A stretch of 64,000 bases of DNA from Roseateles sp. YR242. GTDB lineage: Bacteria > Pseudomonadota > Gammaproteobacteria > Burkholderiales > Burkholderiaceae_C. The stretch covers positions 62,001-126,000 of the forward strand of contig NZ_FOAV01000009.1 in assembly GCF_900109745.1 (NCBI RefSeq). The letters are read 5' to 3'. Positions 27,114 through 33,792 of this stretch are shown one piece after another. Both the position numbers and the translations under genes were made by a program. The notes under the pieces are model-generated. The model was not told the DNA's origin. It saw only the letters and a program-made list of their open reading frames with translations, and did no database searches. Each line of letters begins with the position of its first letter. Within the stretch, counting starts at the first letter, position 1.

Positions 27114-27587
27114 ATGAAGGCGACCTTGTCTTGTAAGGATGATCAGGACACCCATGCCGCAGGTTCGGCATGGCTGCTGGAAGCGGCTGCCGCATCGGTC
27201 CAATCCAAAGCATCGCTATCGAGGCGACGCGGCAGCGACTCCATCTTTCAGAGCCTGATGCGCTTGTGGCCACGTGACGGCCGCCGGCCCGATACCAGCA
27301 TCCGCACGATGGCGCGGCTGCGATCGGCCTTCCGGAGCTGCCTGTCCGACCTGATCAAGGAGGCCCAGACGCAAGACGACACCCAGCGTCAACTGCGGCT
27401 GGAGGCCGTGCTGAACCATATCGTGCACAGCCGGCATCCGCAGGATCTCTGGCACTTGCGGGCCCTGGTCTACACCGAGGTGGCCCGGGCTCGCAGCCAG
27501 GGCGAGGCGGAGCGGCGCATGCAGTTGCTCACTGCGCAGTTCGAGGAAAGCCGCGGCCAGCTGAAGAAGAAGCTCGGCCGCGGCTGA
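27114..27587 (+). CDS. Hypothetical protein
   Basis: This 157-residue product is not recognised. The first ~45 residues are low in structure and Ser/Ala/Arg-rich. From about residue 68 there is a predicted helical region (RLRSAFRSCLSDLIKEAQTQ, RQLRLEAVLNHIVHSRHPQD, LRALVYTEVARARSQGEAER, then a basic tail KKKLGRG). No signal peptide, TM segment or metal motif is seen. Codon use in the C-terminal half is GC3-rich like its neighbours, which supports a real gene; the N-terminus is less certain and a later ATG (MARLRS, codon 66) is possible. It lies alone between a divergent operon and a convergent DUF1993 gene. Confidence 0.6.
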   Translation: MKATLSCKDDQDTHAAGSAWLLEAAAASVQSKASLSRRRGSDSIFQSLMRLWPRDGRRPDTSIRTMARLRSAFRSCLSDLIKEAQTQDDTQRQLRLEAVLNHIVHSRHPQDLWHLRALVYTEVARARSQGEAERRMQLLTAQFEESRGQLKKKLGRG

Positions 27588-27665
27588 AACGCCTTCAAGA
27601 TCAACGATCGCGGCGCTCTTGAGCGCGCTCAGCGATCTCAGCGATCTCAGCGCTTTAGGGGGTCC

Positions 27666-28169
27666 TCAGCGGCTCCCCAGGAAGTCCATCTTGCCCAGCG
27701 GCACACCCGCATGGCGCAGCAACGCATACAGCGTTGTGGCATGGAAATAGAGATTGGGCGTGGCGAAGAAGCGCAGGAAGTCCTGCCCCGTGAACTTCAG
27801 CGGCTCCCCCTGGCGGCGCGGCACCAGCACCTCGCGCTGCTCGGTGCCATTGAGCTGCTCCGGCTTGAAGCCGTTCAGGTAGTCACGCGTCTTCTGCAGG
27901 CGGGCGACCAGGTCGTCCAGCGTCACTTCCGTGTCGGCCCAGCTCGGCACGTCCTGGCCGGACAGGCGCGCAGCGGCGCCCTTGGCGCCGTCGCTGGCGA
28001 TCTGGATCTGGCGCGGCAGCGGCAGCATGTCCGGCGCCAGGCGCAGGGTCAGGTAGACGGATTCATCAAAGCCCTTGGCCTTGGCGTGTTCGCGGGCGAG
28101 CCCGATCCAGGTCTGCATGCTGCCCAGCATGCGGTCGAACACCGGCACGGTGGCGGTGAACATGTCCAT
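27666..28169 (-). CDS. DUF1993 family protein (DinB-like fold)
   Basis: The product is 167 residues. The start ATG (28169-28167) has an AAGGAG site eight bases upstream. The N-terminus FTATVPVFDRMLGSMQTWI and the segment LRLAPDMLPLPRQIQIASD are characteristic of DUF1993 (PF09351), and NLYFHATTLYALLRHAGVPLG is the conserved C-terminal helix. DUF1993 proteins resemble DinB/YfiT four-helix metal proteins; His residues in FHATTLYALLRH may be the remnant site. The biochemical role is unknown. It stands as a single-gene unit facing the hypothetical gene to its left. Confidence 0.88.
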   Translation of the reverse strand: MDMFTATVPVFDRMLGSMQTWIGLAREHAKAKGFDESVYLTLRLAPDMLPLPRQIQIASDGAKGAAARLSGQDVPSWADTEVTLDDLVARLQKTRDYLNGFKPEQLNGTEQREVLVPRRQGEPLKFTGQDFLRFFATPNLYFHATTLYALLRHAGVPLGKMDFLGSR

Positions 28170-28329
28170 GAGGAGATCTCCTTGTCGATGCGAAAACCCG
28201 CCGGGATGCGTCCAGCGGATGGGCGCGGATGCTATCTGCTGTTCGCAACTGTTGCATCAGCCCACATCAACAGCCCTGGCTGACAAACGAAGAGGCGATC
28301 AACGCGGTTAGGATGGGGTCCGCACGCCT

Positions 28330-29337
28330 ATGAACATCATCATCCTCGACGATTACCAGGACGCTGTGCGCAAGCTGCCTTGCGCCGCCAAACTGGACGC
28401 GCTGAATGCCAAGGTCTTCACCAATACGGTCAAGGGAATTGGTCAGCTATCGGTACGGTTGCGGGACGCCGAAGTACTGGTGACCATCCGCGAACGCACC
28501 CAATTCCCGCGGCAGTTGCTGGAAAAGCTGCCCAAGCTCAAGCTGATCTCCCAGACGGGCCGGGTGGGCAAACACATCGACCTGGAGGCCTGTACGCGTC
28601 TGGGCATTGCGGTGGCGGAAGGTGGGGGCTCCCCCATTGCTCCGGCAGAGATGACCTGGGCGCTGATCATGGCCGCCATGCGCCGCCTGCCCCAGTACAT
28701 CTCTACGCTGAAACATGGGGTCTGGCAGCAATCCGGACTGAAGTCGGCTTCCATGCCGCCCAACTTCGGGCTGGGCATGGTGCTGAAGGGCAAGACGCTG
28801 GGGGTGTGGGGCTACGGCAAGATTGGCCAGATGGTGGCCGGTTATGGCAAGGCCTTCGGCATGCAGGTGCTGGTGTGGGGCAGTGAATCTTCCCGGCTGC
28901 GCGCGCAGGCGGACGGCCATCAGGCGGCGGAAAGCCGCGAAGCCTTCTTTGAGCAGGCGGACGTGCTGACGCTGCACCTGCGCCTGGCGGATGCCACCAA
29001 CGGCATCGTCACGCCTGAAGACCTGGCGCGCATGAAGCCCACGTCGCTGTTCGTGAACACCTCGCGGGCGGAGCTGGTGGCGGACGGCGCCCTGGTGTCC
29101 GGGCTGAACCGAGGCCGACCCGGCATGGCGGCGGTGGACGTGTTCGAGAGCGAACCCATCCTGCAGGGGCATCCCCTGCTGCGGCTGGAAAACGCGGTCT
29201 GCACGCCCCACATCGGCTATGTGGAGCTGGACAGCTATCAGATGTATTTCGACGCGGCGTTTGACAACGTGCTGAATTACATCGCGGGCACGCCCAGCAA
29301 CATCGTCAATCCGGATGCGCTGAAGGTGCTGCGGTAA
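28330..29337 (+). CDS. D-2-hydroxyacid dehydrogenase family protein
   Basis: The product is 335 residues, the usual length for NAD(P)-dependent D-isomer-specific 2-hydroxyacid dehydrogenases. The N-terminal part has LDDYQDAVRKLP; the nucleotide-binding domain has GKTLGVWGYGKIGQMVAGYG (about 155-175). The catalytic triad region is visible: Arg in FVNTSRAELV, Glu in VDVFESEP and His in CTPHIGYVE. It reduces a 2-keto acid or oxidises a 2-hydroxy acid; the substrate cannot be told, although the group is related to phosphoglycerate/glyoxylate reductases. It is cytoplasmic and monocistronic, followed by tandem hairpin repeats. Confidence 0.9.
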   Translation: MNIIILDDYQDAVRKLPCAAKLDALNAKVFTNTVKGIGQLSVRLRDAEVLVTIRERTQFPRQLLEKLPKLKLISQTGRVGKHIDLEACTRLGIAVAEGGGSPIAPAEMTWALIMAAMRRLPQYISTLKHGVWQQSGLKSASMPPNFGLGMVLKGKTLGVWGYGKIGQMVAGYGKAFGMQVLVWGSESSRLRAQADGHQAAESREAFFEQADVLTLHLRLADATNGIVTPEDLARMKPTSLFVNTSRAELVADGALVSGLNRGRPGMAAVDVFESEPILQGHPLLRLENAVCTPHIGYVELDSYQMYFDAAFDNVLNYIAGTPSNIVNPDALKVLR

Positions 29338-29339
29338 TT

Positions 29340-29473
29340 GGAGGCACCCCGCGCTGACCGCGTGGAATGCGAGTGGAACACCCCACGCTAACCGCGTGGA
29401 ATGCTGGTGGAACACCCCACGCTAACCGCGTGGAATGCTGGTGGAACACCCCACGCTAACCGCGTGGGGTGGG
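29340..29473. repeat. Tandem 34-bp repeats, each with a hairpin, between convergent genes
   Basis: Three head-to-tail 34-bp units occupy 29364-29397, 29398-29431 and 29432-29465. Units 2 and 3 are identical and unit 1 differs near its tenth base. A degenerate partial unit precedes them. Each unit contains CCACGC-TAACC-GCGTGG; the last forms an 8-bp stem (CCCCACGC/GCGTGGGG). The array sits between the dehydrogenase and minE stops, so it could act as a bidirectional terminator. No spacers are present. Confidence 0.85.
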
Positions 29474-29489
29474 TCCCAAGTCGCTGAGG

Positions 29490-29747
29490 TCAGCGCTTTT
29501 CCGGCAGTTCGATCTTCACTTCCAGGACTTCCAGGTCATCTTGGCGCTCCATGTGCACCTTGATGTCTTCCGGGTTGATGGAAACGTATTTGGAAATGAC
29601 GGCGAGCAGTTCCCGCTGCAATTGCGGCAGGTAATCGGGACTGGCGCTGCGGCCATTGCGTTCGTGGGCGAGGATCAGTTGCAGCCGCTCTTTCGCGACG
29701 CTGGCAGTGCTTTTCTTCTCGCCCAGGAAGAAGGACATGAATCCCAT
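29490..29747 (-). CDS. minE: Cell division topological specificity factor MinE
   Basis: The product is 85 residues. The N-terminus [20 protein letters not shown] is the membrane-targeting and MinD-contact helix region, and [19 protein letters not shown] with [18 protein letters not shown] forms the C-terminal dimerisation domain. MinE stimulates MinD ATPase to drive pole-to-pole oscillation, confining the FtsZ inhibitor MinC away from midcell. It is the last gene of minC-minD-minE, 18 bp after minD. An alternative ATG three codons in is equally plausible. Confidence 0.97.
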   Translation of the reverse strand: MGFMSFFLGEKKSTASVAKERLQLILAHERNGRSASPDYLPQLQRELLAVISKYVSINPEDIKVHMERQDDLEVLEVKIELPEKR

Positions 29748-29765
29748 GGTCTCTCCCGGTGGATG

Positions 29766-30578
29766 TCAGCGGCTGAACAAGCGCTTGAAGAAGCCGGGCT
29801 TGACCGCCTCCACAAAGCGCATGGGCTTGTCTTCACCCAGGAAGCGGGCAACGACGTCGGCATAGGCCTCGGCCACATCCGAACCCTTCATGTGGATGGC
29901 GGGCAGCCCCTGGTTGGAGGCTTGCAGCACGATCTCGCTTTCAGGGACCACACCGATCAGCGGCGTGCGCAGGATCTCGTGGATATCTTCCAGCGACAGC
30001 ATCTGGCCGCCTTCGACCCGGTTGGGGTTGTAGCGGGTGATGAGCAGGTGTTCCTTCACCGGTTCCTTGCCCTCGATGGCGCGTTTGGTCTTGCTGTTGA
30101 GCATGCCCAGGATGCGGTCCGAGTCGCGGACGGAGGAGACCTCCGGGTTGGTGACCACCAGCGCCTCGTCAGCGTAGTGCATGGCCATCAGCGCGCCGGT
30201 CTCGATACCGGCGGGCGAGTCGCAGACGATGAAGTCGAACTCCATGGCCTTGAGCTCTTCGAGCACGCGTTCCACGCCCTCTTGCTTGAGGGCGTCCTTG
30301 TCGCGGGTCTGGCTGGCGGCGAGGATGAACAGCTTGTCCAGCTGCTTGTCCTTGATCAGTGCCTGGCTCAGCTTGATTTCATCATTGATGACGTTGATCA
30401 GGTCGTACACGACACGGCGTTCGCAGCCCATGATCAGGTCCAGATTGCGCAGGCCGACGTCGAAGTCGATCACGGCTGTCTTGTACCCGCGCATGGCCAG
30501 CCCGGTGGCAAAGCTGGCGCTGGTGGTGGTCTTGCCTACGCCACCTTTGCCGGAAGTCACCACAACGATTTTGGTCAT
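29766..30578 (-). CDS. minD: Septum site-determining ATPase MinD
   Basis: The product is 270 residues, the normal length. It shows the deviant Walker A motif SGKGGVGKTT (residues 9-18), KTAVIDFDVGLRNLDLIMG (switch I region), FDFIVCDSPAGIE (Walker B) and the C-terminal amphipathic membrane-targeting helix EAVKPGFFKRLFSR. MinD binds the inner membrane in its ATP form, recruits MinC, and is released by MinE. It lies between minC and minE in the standard order. Confidence 0.98.
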   Translation of the reverse strand: MTKIVVVTSGKGGVGKTTTSASFATGLAMRGYKTAVIDFDVGLRNLDLIMGCERRVVYDLINVINDEIKLSQALIKDKQLDKLFILAASQTRDKDALKQEGVERVLEELKAMEFDFIVCDSPAGIETGALMAMHYADEALVVTNPEVSSVRDSDRILGMLNSKTKRAIEGKEPVKEHLLITRYNPNRVEGGQMLSLEDIHEILRTPLIGVVPESEIVLQASNQGLPAIHMKGSDVAEAYADVVARFLGEDKPMRFVEAVKPGFFKRLFSR

Positions 30579-30643
30579 GGGTCTTGGTCCTTTCAGTTGT
30601 TCGGTCGCTGTCTATGCAGCTTGATATTCATGCTGTGCGGGCT

Positions 30644-31594
30644 TCATTGGCCCAGGGGATCCATCAGCAGTTTTTCGCCATCCAGACGCACCATGGCGGG
30701 CTTGCCACGGACGTTGTCGGGAAGTGGGTTCTCGGTGGTGCGGTAGATGCCGGCGATGGCGATCAGTTCCGCCTCCAGGCTTTGGGCAAAGATGCGTGCG
30801 TCGGTATTGCCGCGGGCACCGGCGATGGCCTTTCCGCGCAGCGGTGCGTAGACGTGGATGTTGCCGTCGGCGATCACTTCGGCGCCGTGGTTCACCAGGG
30901 CCAGCACCACCAGGTCAGCGCCCTTGGCATAGACCTGTTGACCCGAGCGCAGCGGTCTGTCGACGATGACGGTGCGGGATTCCGCGGCCACGGCCACTTC
31001 CACCTGGCGCTCGATCACGACTTCCTTGATGACCTCTTGCACGACGGTCTCGACGCGCGGCTCGGCGCGTGCCATGGGTGCGGCGGCTTCCGGCGCCTCG
31101 GCCAGCCCCAGGGACGAGGCCTGTTCGAGTTCGGCGGCATTCGCGCCGACGACTCCGACGGGCTGCAGGCGAAAGCGCCGCAGCAGGGGCAGCAGCGCTT
31201 GCAAGTCCACGCGCGGCAGTGCTGAGGCGGGGGAGGCGGGCGCAGGTGCGGATGCGGGAGCGGGTTCTGATTCAGCCTGGAGGCTGAGTTGGCCGTTGGC
31301 ATCGGCCTCAGGCAGGTGGGTAGCTGGCGCGTGGCTGGTGGAGGCGGTGGCGGTCTCGACCACGTCGGGCAACTGGGTCAGGTCCAGCAGCAGCGGGTCG
31401 TGATGGAAGGCGTCGGGGGTTTCGCCCAGGCGGGCGGTGAGCGACTGCTCCAGCGCCGCCGAGTCGGCCGTCTTCAGCACCAGCGAGAGCAGGCTCAGGG
31501 AGGCGCTCTTCAATTCAAAAAGGTCCGGCGATTTGCCGGCCGACGCGGAGCGTGCCGCCGTGGAATCTGTGGGTCCCGCCAAAGCCTGCGCCAT
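30644..31594 (-). CDS. minC: Septum formation inhibitor MinC
   Basis: The product is 316 residues. The N-terminal FtsZ-binding domain includes LFELKSASLSLLSLVLK. A long Ala/Pro/Glu-rich linker (about 105-200) follows, longer than in E. coli MinC (231 residues). The C-terminal beta-helix domain has RSGQQVYAKGADLVVLALVNHG, NIHVYAPLRGKAIAGARGN and IAIAGIYRT, the MinD-binding face. It blocks FtsZ polymerisation near the poles. It is first in minCDE and faces a 947-bp gene-free region upstream. Confidence 0.96.
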   Translation of the reverse strand: MAQALAGPTDSTAARSASAGKSPDLFELKSASLSLLSLVLKTADSAALEQSLTARLGETPDAFHHDPLLLDLTQLPDVVETATASTSHAPATHLPEADANGQLSLQAESEPAPASAPAPASPASALPRVDLQALLPLLRRFRLQPVGVVGANAAELEQASSLGLAEAPEAAAPMARAEPRVETVVQEVIKEVVIERQVEVAVAAESRTVIVDRPLRSGQQVYAKGADLVVLALVNHGAEVIADGNIHVYAPLRGKAIAGARGNTDARIFAQSLEAELIAIAGIYRTTENPLPDNVRGKPAMVRLDGEKLLMDPLGQ

Positions 31595-31787
31595 GAAAGA
31601 GGTCGATGCGTAACAAAGTGGCGGATTTTAGCGGTCCGTCTCACGTCAACCTTGAGGGTCCTCACGGGGCCGGCTGCCCTTTTTGCTGGGCTGTGGTGCG
31701 AATGAGATGCCACATCTTGCAGCAAAGCAGTCAAAGCCAAGCGCTGACAAGGACTTGCGTTCCTCATCGGCAGCCAGCCCACATGGT

Positions 31788-31808
31788 TGTCCACAGCGAA
31801 GGTGGACA
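31788..31808. repeat. 21-bp dyad 1 (DnaA-box-like arms)
   Basis: The left arm TGTCCAC (31788-31794) and right arm GTGGACA (31802-31808) are perfect complements around a 7-nt spacer AGCGAAG. Arm and spacer lengths match dyad 2 exactly. Confidence 0.75.
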
Positions 31809-32076
31809 GTCTGCCCCTCGTCGGGTCGCCCGTTCGGGGGTCAAGCCGGGTCTGTCAAGCCAAAAATCAGCAGGTGGGGGGTTGACTTATCCCCACTTCC
31901 CAGCTCCTGACATTTTGATACCTGTGTCGGACTACCCTTCTTCCGGGATACCCCGAGGCAGCGCTAACTCGTTGATTTATATAGACGAAAGAAGACTGCT
32001 CGGAAAAGAGGCAACCAACCCTGAGGCACGATCAATCAAGGGTTTAGGGAGACCCTGGGGAGGTTTCCCACACATT

Positions 32077-32097
32077 TATCCACAGGCTCGGTGGATA
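32077..32097. repeat. 21-bp dyad 2 containing a perfect DnaA box
   Basis: The left arm TATCCAC (32077-32083) and right arm GTGGATA (32091-32097) flank the 7-nt spacer AGGCTCG. The left arm overlaps TTATCCACA (32076-32084). It differs from dyad 1 by one compensated base pair in the arms. Confidence 0.78.
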
Positions 32098-32346
32098 GGT
32101 TCTCAGGCCCTTCAAAATCAACGCGTTACGGTCAGGCGTTGAACACAATTCGAAGTCGGCGCCTGCCTTTTAGCAGTCAGGCACGCCATCAAGATGGGCG
32201 CTCCGTACGCGATTCGGTCGTAAATCCTGCGCGCGATTAGCGCACCCTCGTGCGTCATGTTCGTGATCCGTTCAGTGGTTCTTTTGTCGTCCATCGAACC
32301 GCACACACGGAAGCGGCAGTTCGCGTACGTGGCGGTCCTCGGTTCG

Positions 32347-32511
32347 GAAAGCGCCGACTCGGGGCCCTTTTCCGTCAGTAAAAGGGGGAGCCCGCGGAGC
32401 GGGCGGTGGAGCGACCTGGGACATAAACAGTCCAGTGGACTGTTTATACCTAGGGAGCGCCAGGGCCACTGGCCCGGGCATGGAGGAAAAGGGCCCCGAG
32501 TCGGCGCTTTC
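32347..32511. repeat. 165-bp structured inverted-repeat element (MITE/REP-like)
   Basis: Perfect 27-bp terminal arms lie at 32347-32373 and 32485-32511. Between them are three hairpins: GCCCGC-GGA-GCGGGC (32390-32404), a perfect 25-bp palindrome (32423-32447, arms ATAAACAGTCCA and TGGACTGTTTAT around a single G), and GGGCC-ACT-GGCCC (32463-32475). The whole would fold into a clover-leaf in single-stranded form. It encodes no plausible protein. It ends 30 bp before the transporter start codon, so it lies in that gene's promoter or leader zone. I cannot see target-site duplications. Confidence 0.85.
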
Positions 32512-32541
32512 TGGCGCGGACAAAGAAGCTAGAGTCCACCG

Positions 32542-33591
32542 ATGACCAAGATGGCAAAGCTCTCTGCCCGTTTACGCAAGGAATGGTTCCTCCTCGCCCT
32601 GGTGGGCGCCGTACTGCTGGCCAGCATCCTCCCGGACCTCGGCCGCAGTGGCGGCTGGTTGCGCCTGGAGATCGTCAGCAACTGGGGCGTGGCGCTGGTC
32701 TTCTTCCTCACCGGCCTGGGCCTCTCCGCCGCCGCCCTGCGAGACGGTGCCCTCAAGTGGCGCGTCCACCTGCTGGTCCAGCTCAGCACCTACCTCCTGT
32801 TCCCGCTGCTCTGGTGGGGCTTCATGGCGCTGTTCAGCCGCTGGCTCCCGCATGATCTTGCCCTGGGCTTTGCCTACCTGTGTGCCCTGCCCTCCACCAT
32901 CTCTTCTTCCGTCGCCATGACCGTGCTGGCCCGCGGCAACGTCCCGGCGGCGATTTTCAATGCCAGCGCCTCCAGCCTGCTAGGCATTGTGCTCACCCCT
33001 GCCCTCGTCACCCTGATGGCCGGCACCAGCGGCGCGGCCTTGCCTTTTGGCCAGGCGGTCTGGAAGCTCACCCAATTGCTGCTGCTGCCGCTCCTGGCCG
33101 GCCAGTTGCTGCGCCCGCTGCTGCTGGGCTTCTATCAGCGCCACAAATCATCCATCACCCTGGTGGACCGCTGGGTGATCATTCTGCTGGTGCTGTCCGC
33201 CTTCAGCGACTCGGTCGCCTCCGGCCTGTGGCGAGACCATGGCGCGGGGCTGCTGGTCAAGGCGGCGGCCGGAGCGGCCTTCTTCCTCGTGGTCGTGGTG
33301 GTGCTCAGCCGCACCGTCGCCAGGCTGATGGGCCTGTCGGTCGAGGACGAAATCGCCGCCGTGTTCTGCGGCTCCAAGAAAACGCTCGCGTCCGGCGTCC
33401 CGATGGCCAAGCTGCTGTTCGGTGCCAACCCGGCGTTGGGCGTCATTGTGCTGCCCATCATGTTCTATCACCAGTTGCAGCTGATCCTGTGCTCCTGGCT
33501 GGCCCAGCGGTATGCCGCCCGGGAGCGCCCGGCCACGCTCGGCGCTGACACTGGCGCAAATCAGGCAGCCCGCCAAGGAAGCTCTACCTAA
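32542..33591 (+). CDS. Bile acid:sodium symporter-like transporter (SBF-like family)
   Basis: The product is 349 residues with nine or ten hydrophobic segments starting at about residue 14 (WFLLALVGAVLLASILPDLG). Conserved phrases ALPSTISSSVAMTVLARGN (about 113-131) and AVFCGSKKTLASGVPMAKLLF (about 273-293) are the two crossover motifs of the SBF-like family PF13593 (YfeH-type). These are inner-membrane proteins related to bile acid:Na+ symporters; the true substrate is unknown. A second ATG three codons downstream could be the start. The gene is alone, immediately after the 165-bp inverted-repeat element and before repeat copy B. Confidence 0.92.
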   Translation: MTKMAKLSARLRKEWFLLALVGAVLLASILPDLGRSGGWLRLEIVSNWGVALVFFLTGLGLSAAALRDGALKWRVHLLVQLSTYLLFPLLWWGFMALFSRWLPHDLALGFAYLCALPSTISSSVAMTVLARGNVPAAIFNASASSLLGIVLTPALVTLMAGTSGAALPFGQAVWKLTQLLLLPLLAGQLLRPLLLGFYQRHKSSITLVDRWVIILLVLSAFSDSVASGLWRDHGAGLLVKAAAGAAFFLVVVVVLSRTVARLMGLSVEDEIAAVFCGSKKTLASGVPMAKLLFGANPALGVIVLPIMFYHQLQLILCSWLAQRYAARERPATLGADTGANQAARQGSST

Positions 33592-33604
33592 CGCCCTCAA
33601 GTCG

Positions 33605-33732
33605 AGGTGGCCCTGATTCGGGATGGGGCGCAAGGCGCCAACCACAGCCATAGCGGGGGCTATGGCGAGGATTTGCAACGACGCGGACCGCCCGAAGCGG
33701 CGGTCACCTCGGCCGCGAGGCGTTATGTAGAG
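33605..33732 (-). repeat. Interspersed ~125-bp repeat, copy B
   Basis: The minus strand aligns with 19183-19305 on the plus strand. It lies between the transporter stop and metG, and its boundary (TTATGTAGAG) runs almost up to a TAGAAT hexamer (33746-33751) that could be the metG -10 element. Both copies flank rather than interrupt genes. Confidence 0.75.
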
Positions 33733-33792
33733 GTTCCCTCACCTAGAATCCCCGGTTTCCCCGACGCAACCAGGCCCACCAGGCTTCTTGCC

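Larger units (their letters stand above)
31595..32541. other. 947-bp gene-free region with DnaA-box-like dyads
   Basis: This is the longest non-coding stretch in the window. It holds one perfect DnaA box, TTATCCACA (32076-32084), and two near matches, TTGTCCACA (31787-31795) and TTATCCCCA (31887-31895). The first two lie inside 21-bp dyads of identical geometry. An AT-rich patch (31970-31996) lies between them. Gene orientation flips here: nearly all genes to the left run minus, most to the right run plus. An origin-like function is possible, but dnaA, dnaN, gyrB and parAB are not adjacent. The right end is occupied by the 165-bp inverted-repeat element. Confidence 0.5.

Noticed and set aside
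29364-29465. CRISPR-like array of 34-bp repeats
   Set aside because: The units are directly contiguous with no unique spacers, and no cas gene is nearby.
31610-31660. Possible sigma-70 promoter for minC (TTGACG and TAAAAT, minus strand)
   Set aside because: The spacer is only 13 nt, too short for a functional -35/-10 pair.
32257-32532. Open frames of 83-91 codons on both strands
   Set aside because: They lie across the 165-bp inverted-repeat element; the near mirror-image translations come from the repeat arms.
33148-33678. A 176-codon minus-strand frame over the transporter end
   Set aside because: It starts in repeat copy B and runs antisense to the SBF-like transporter.
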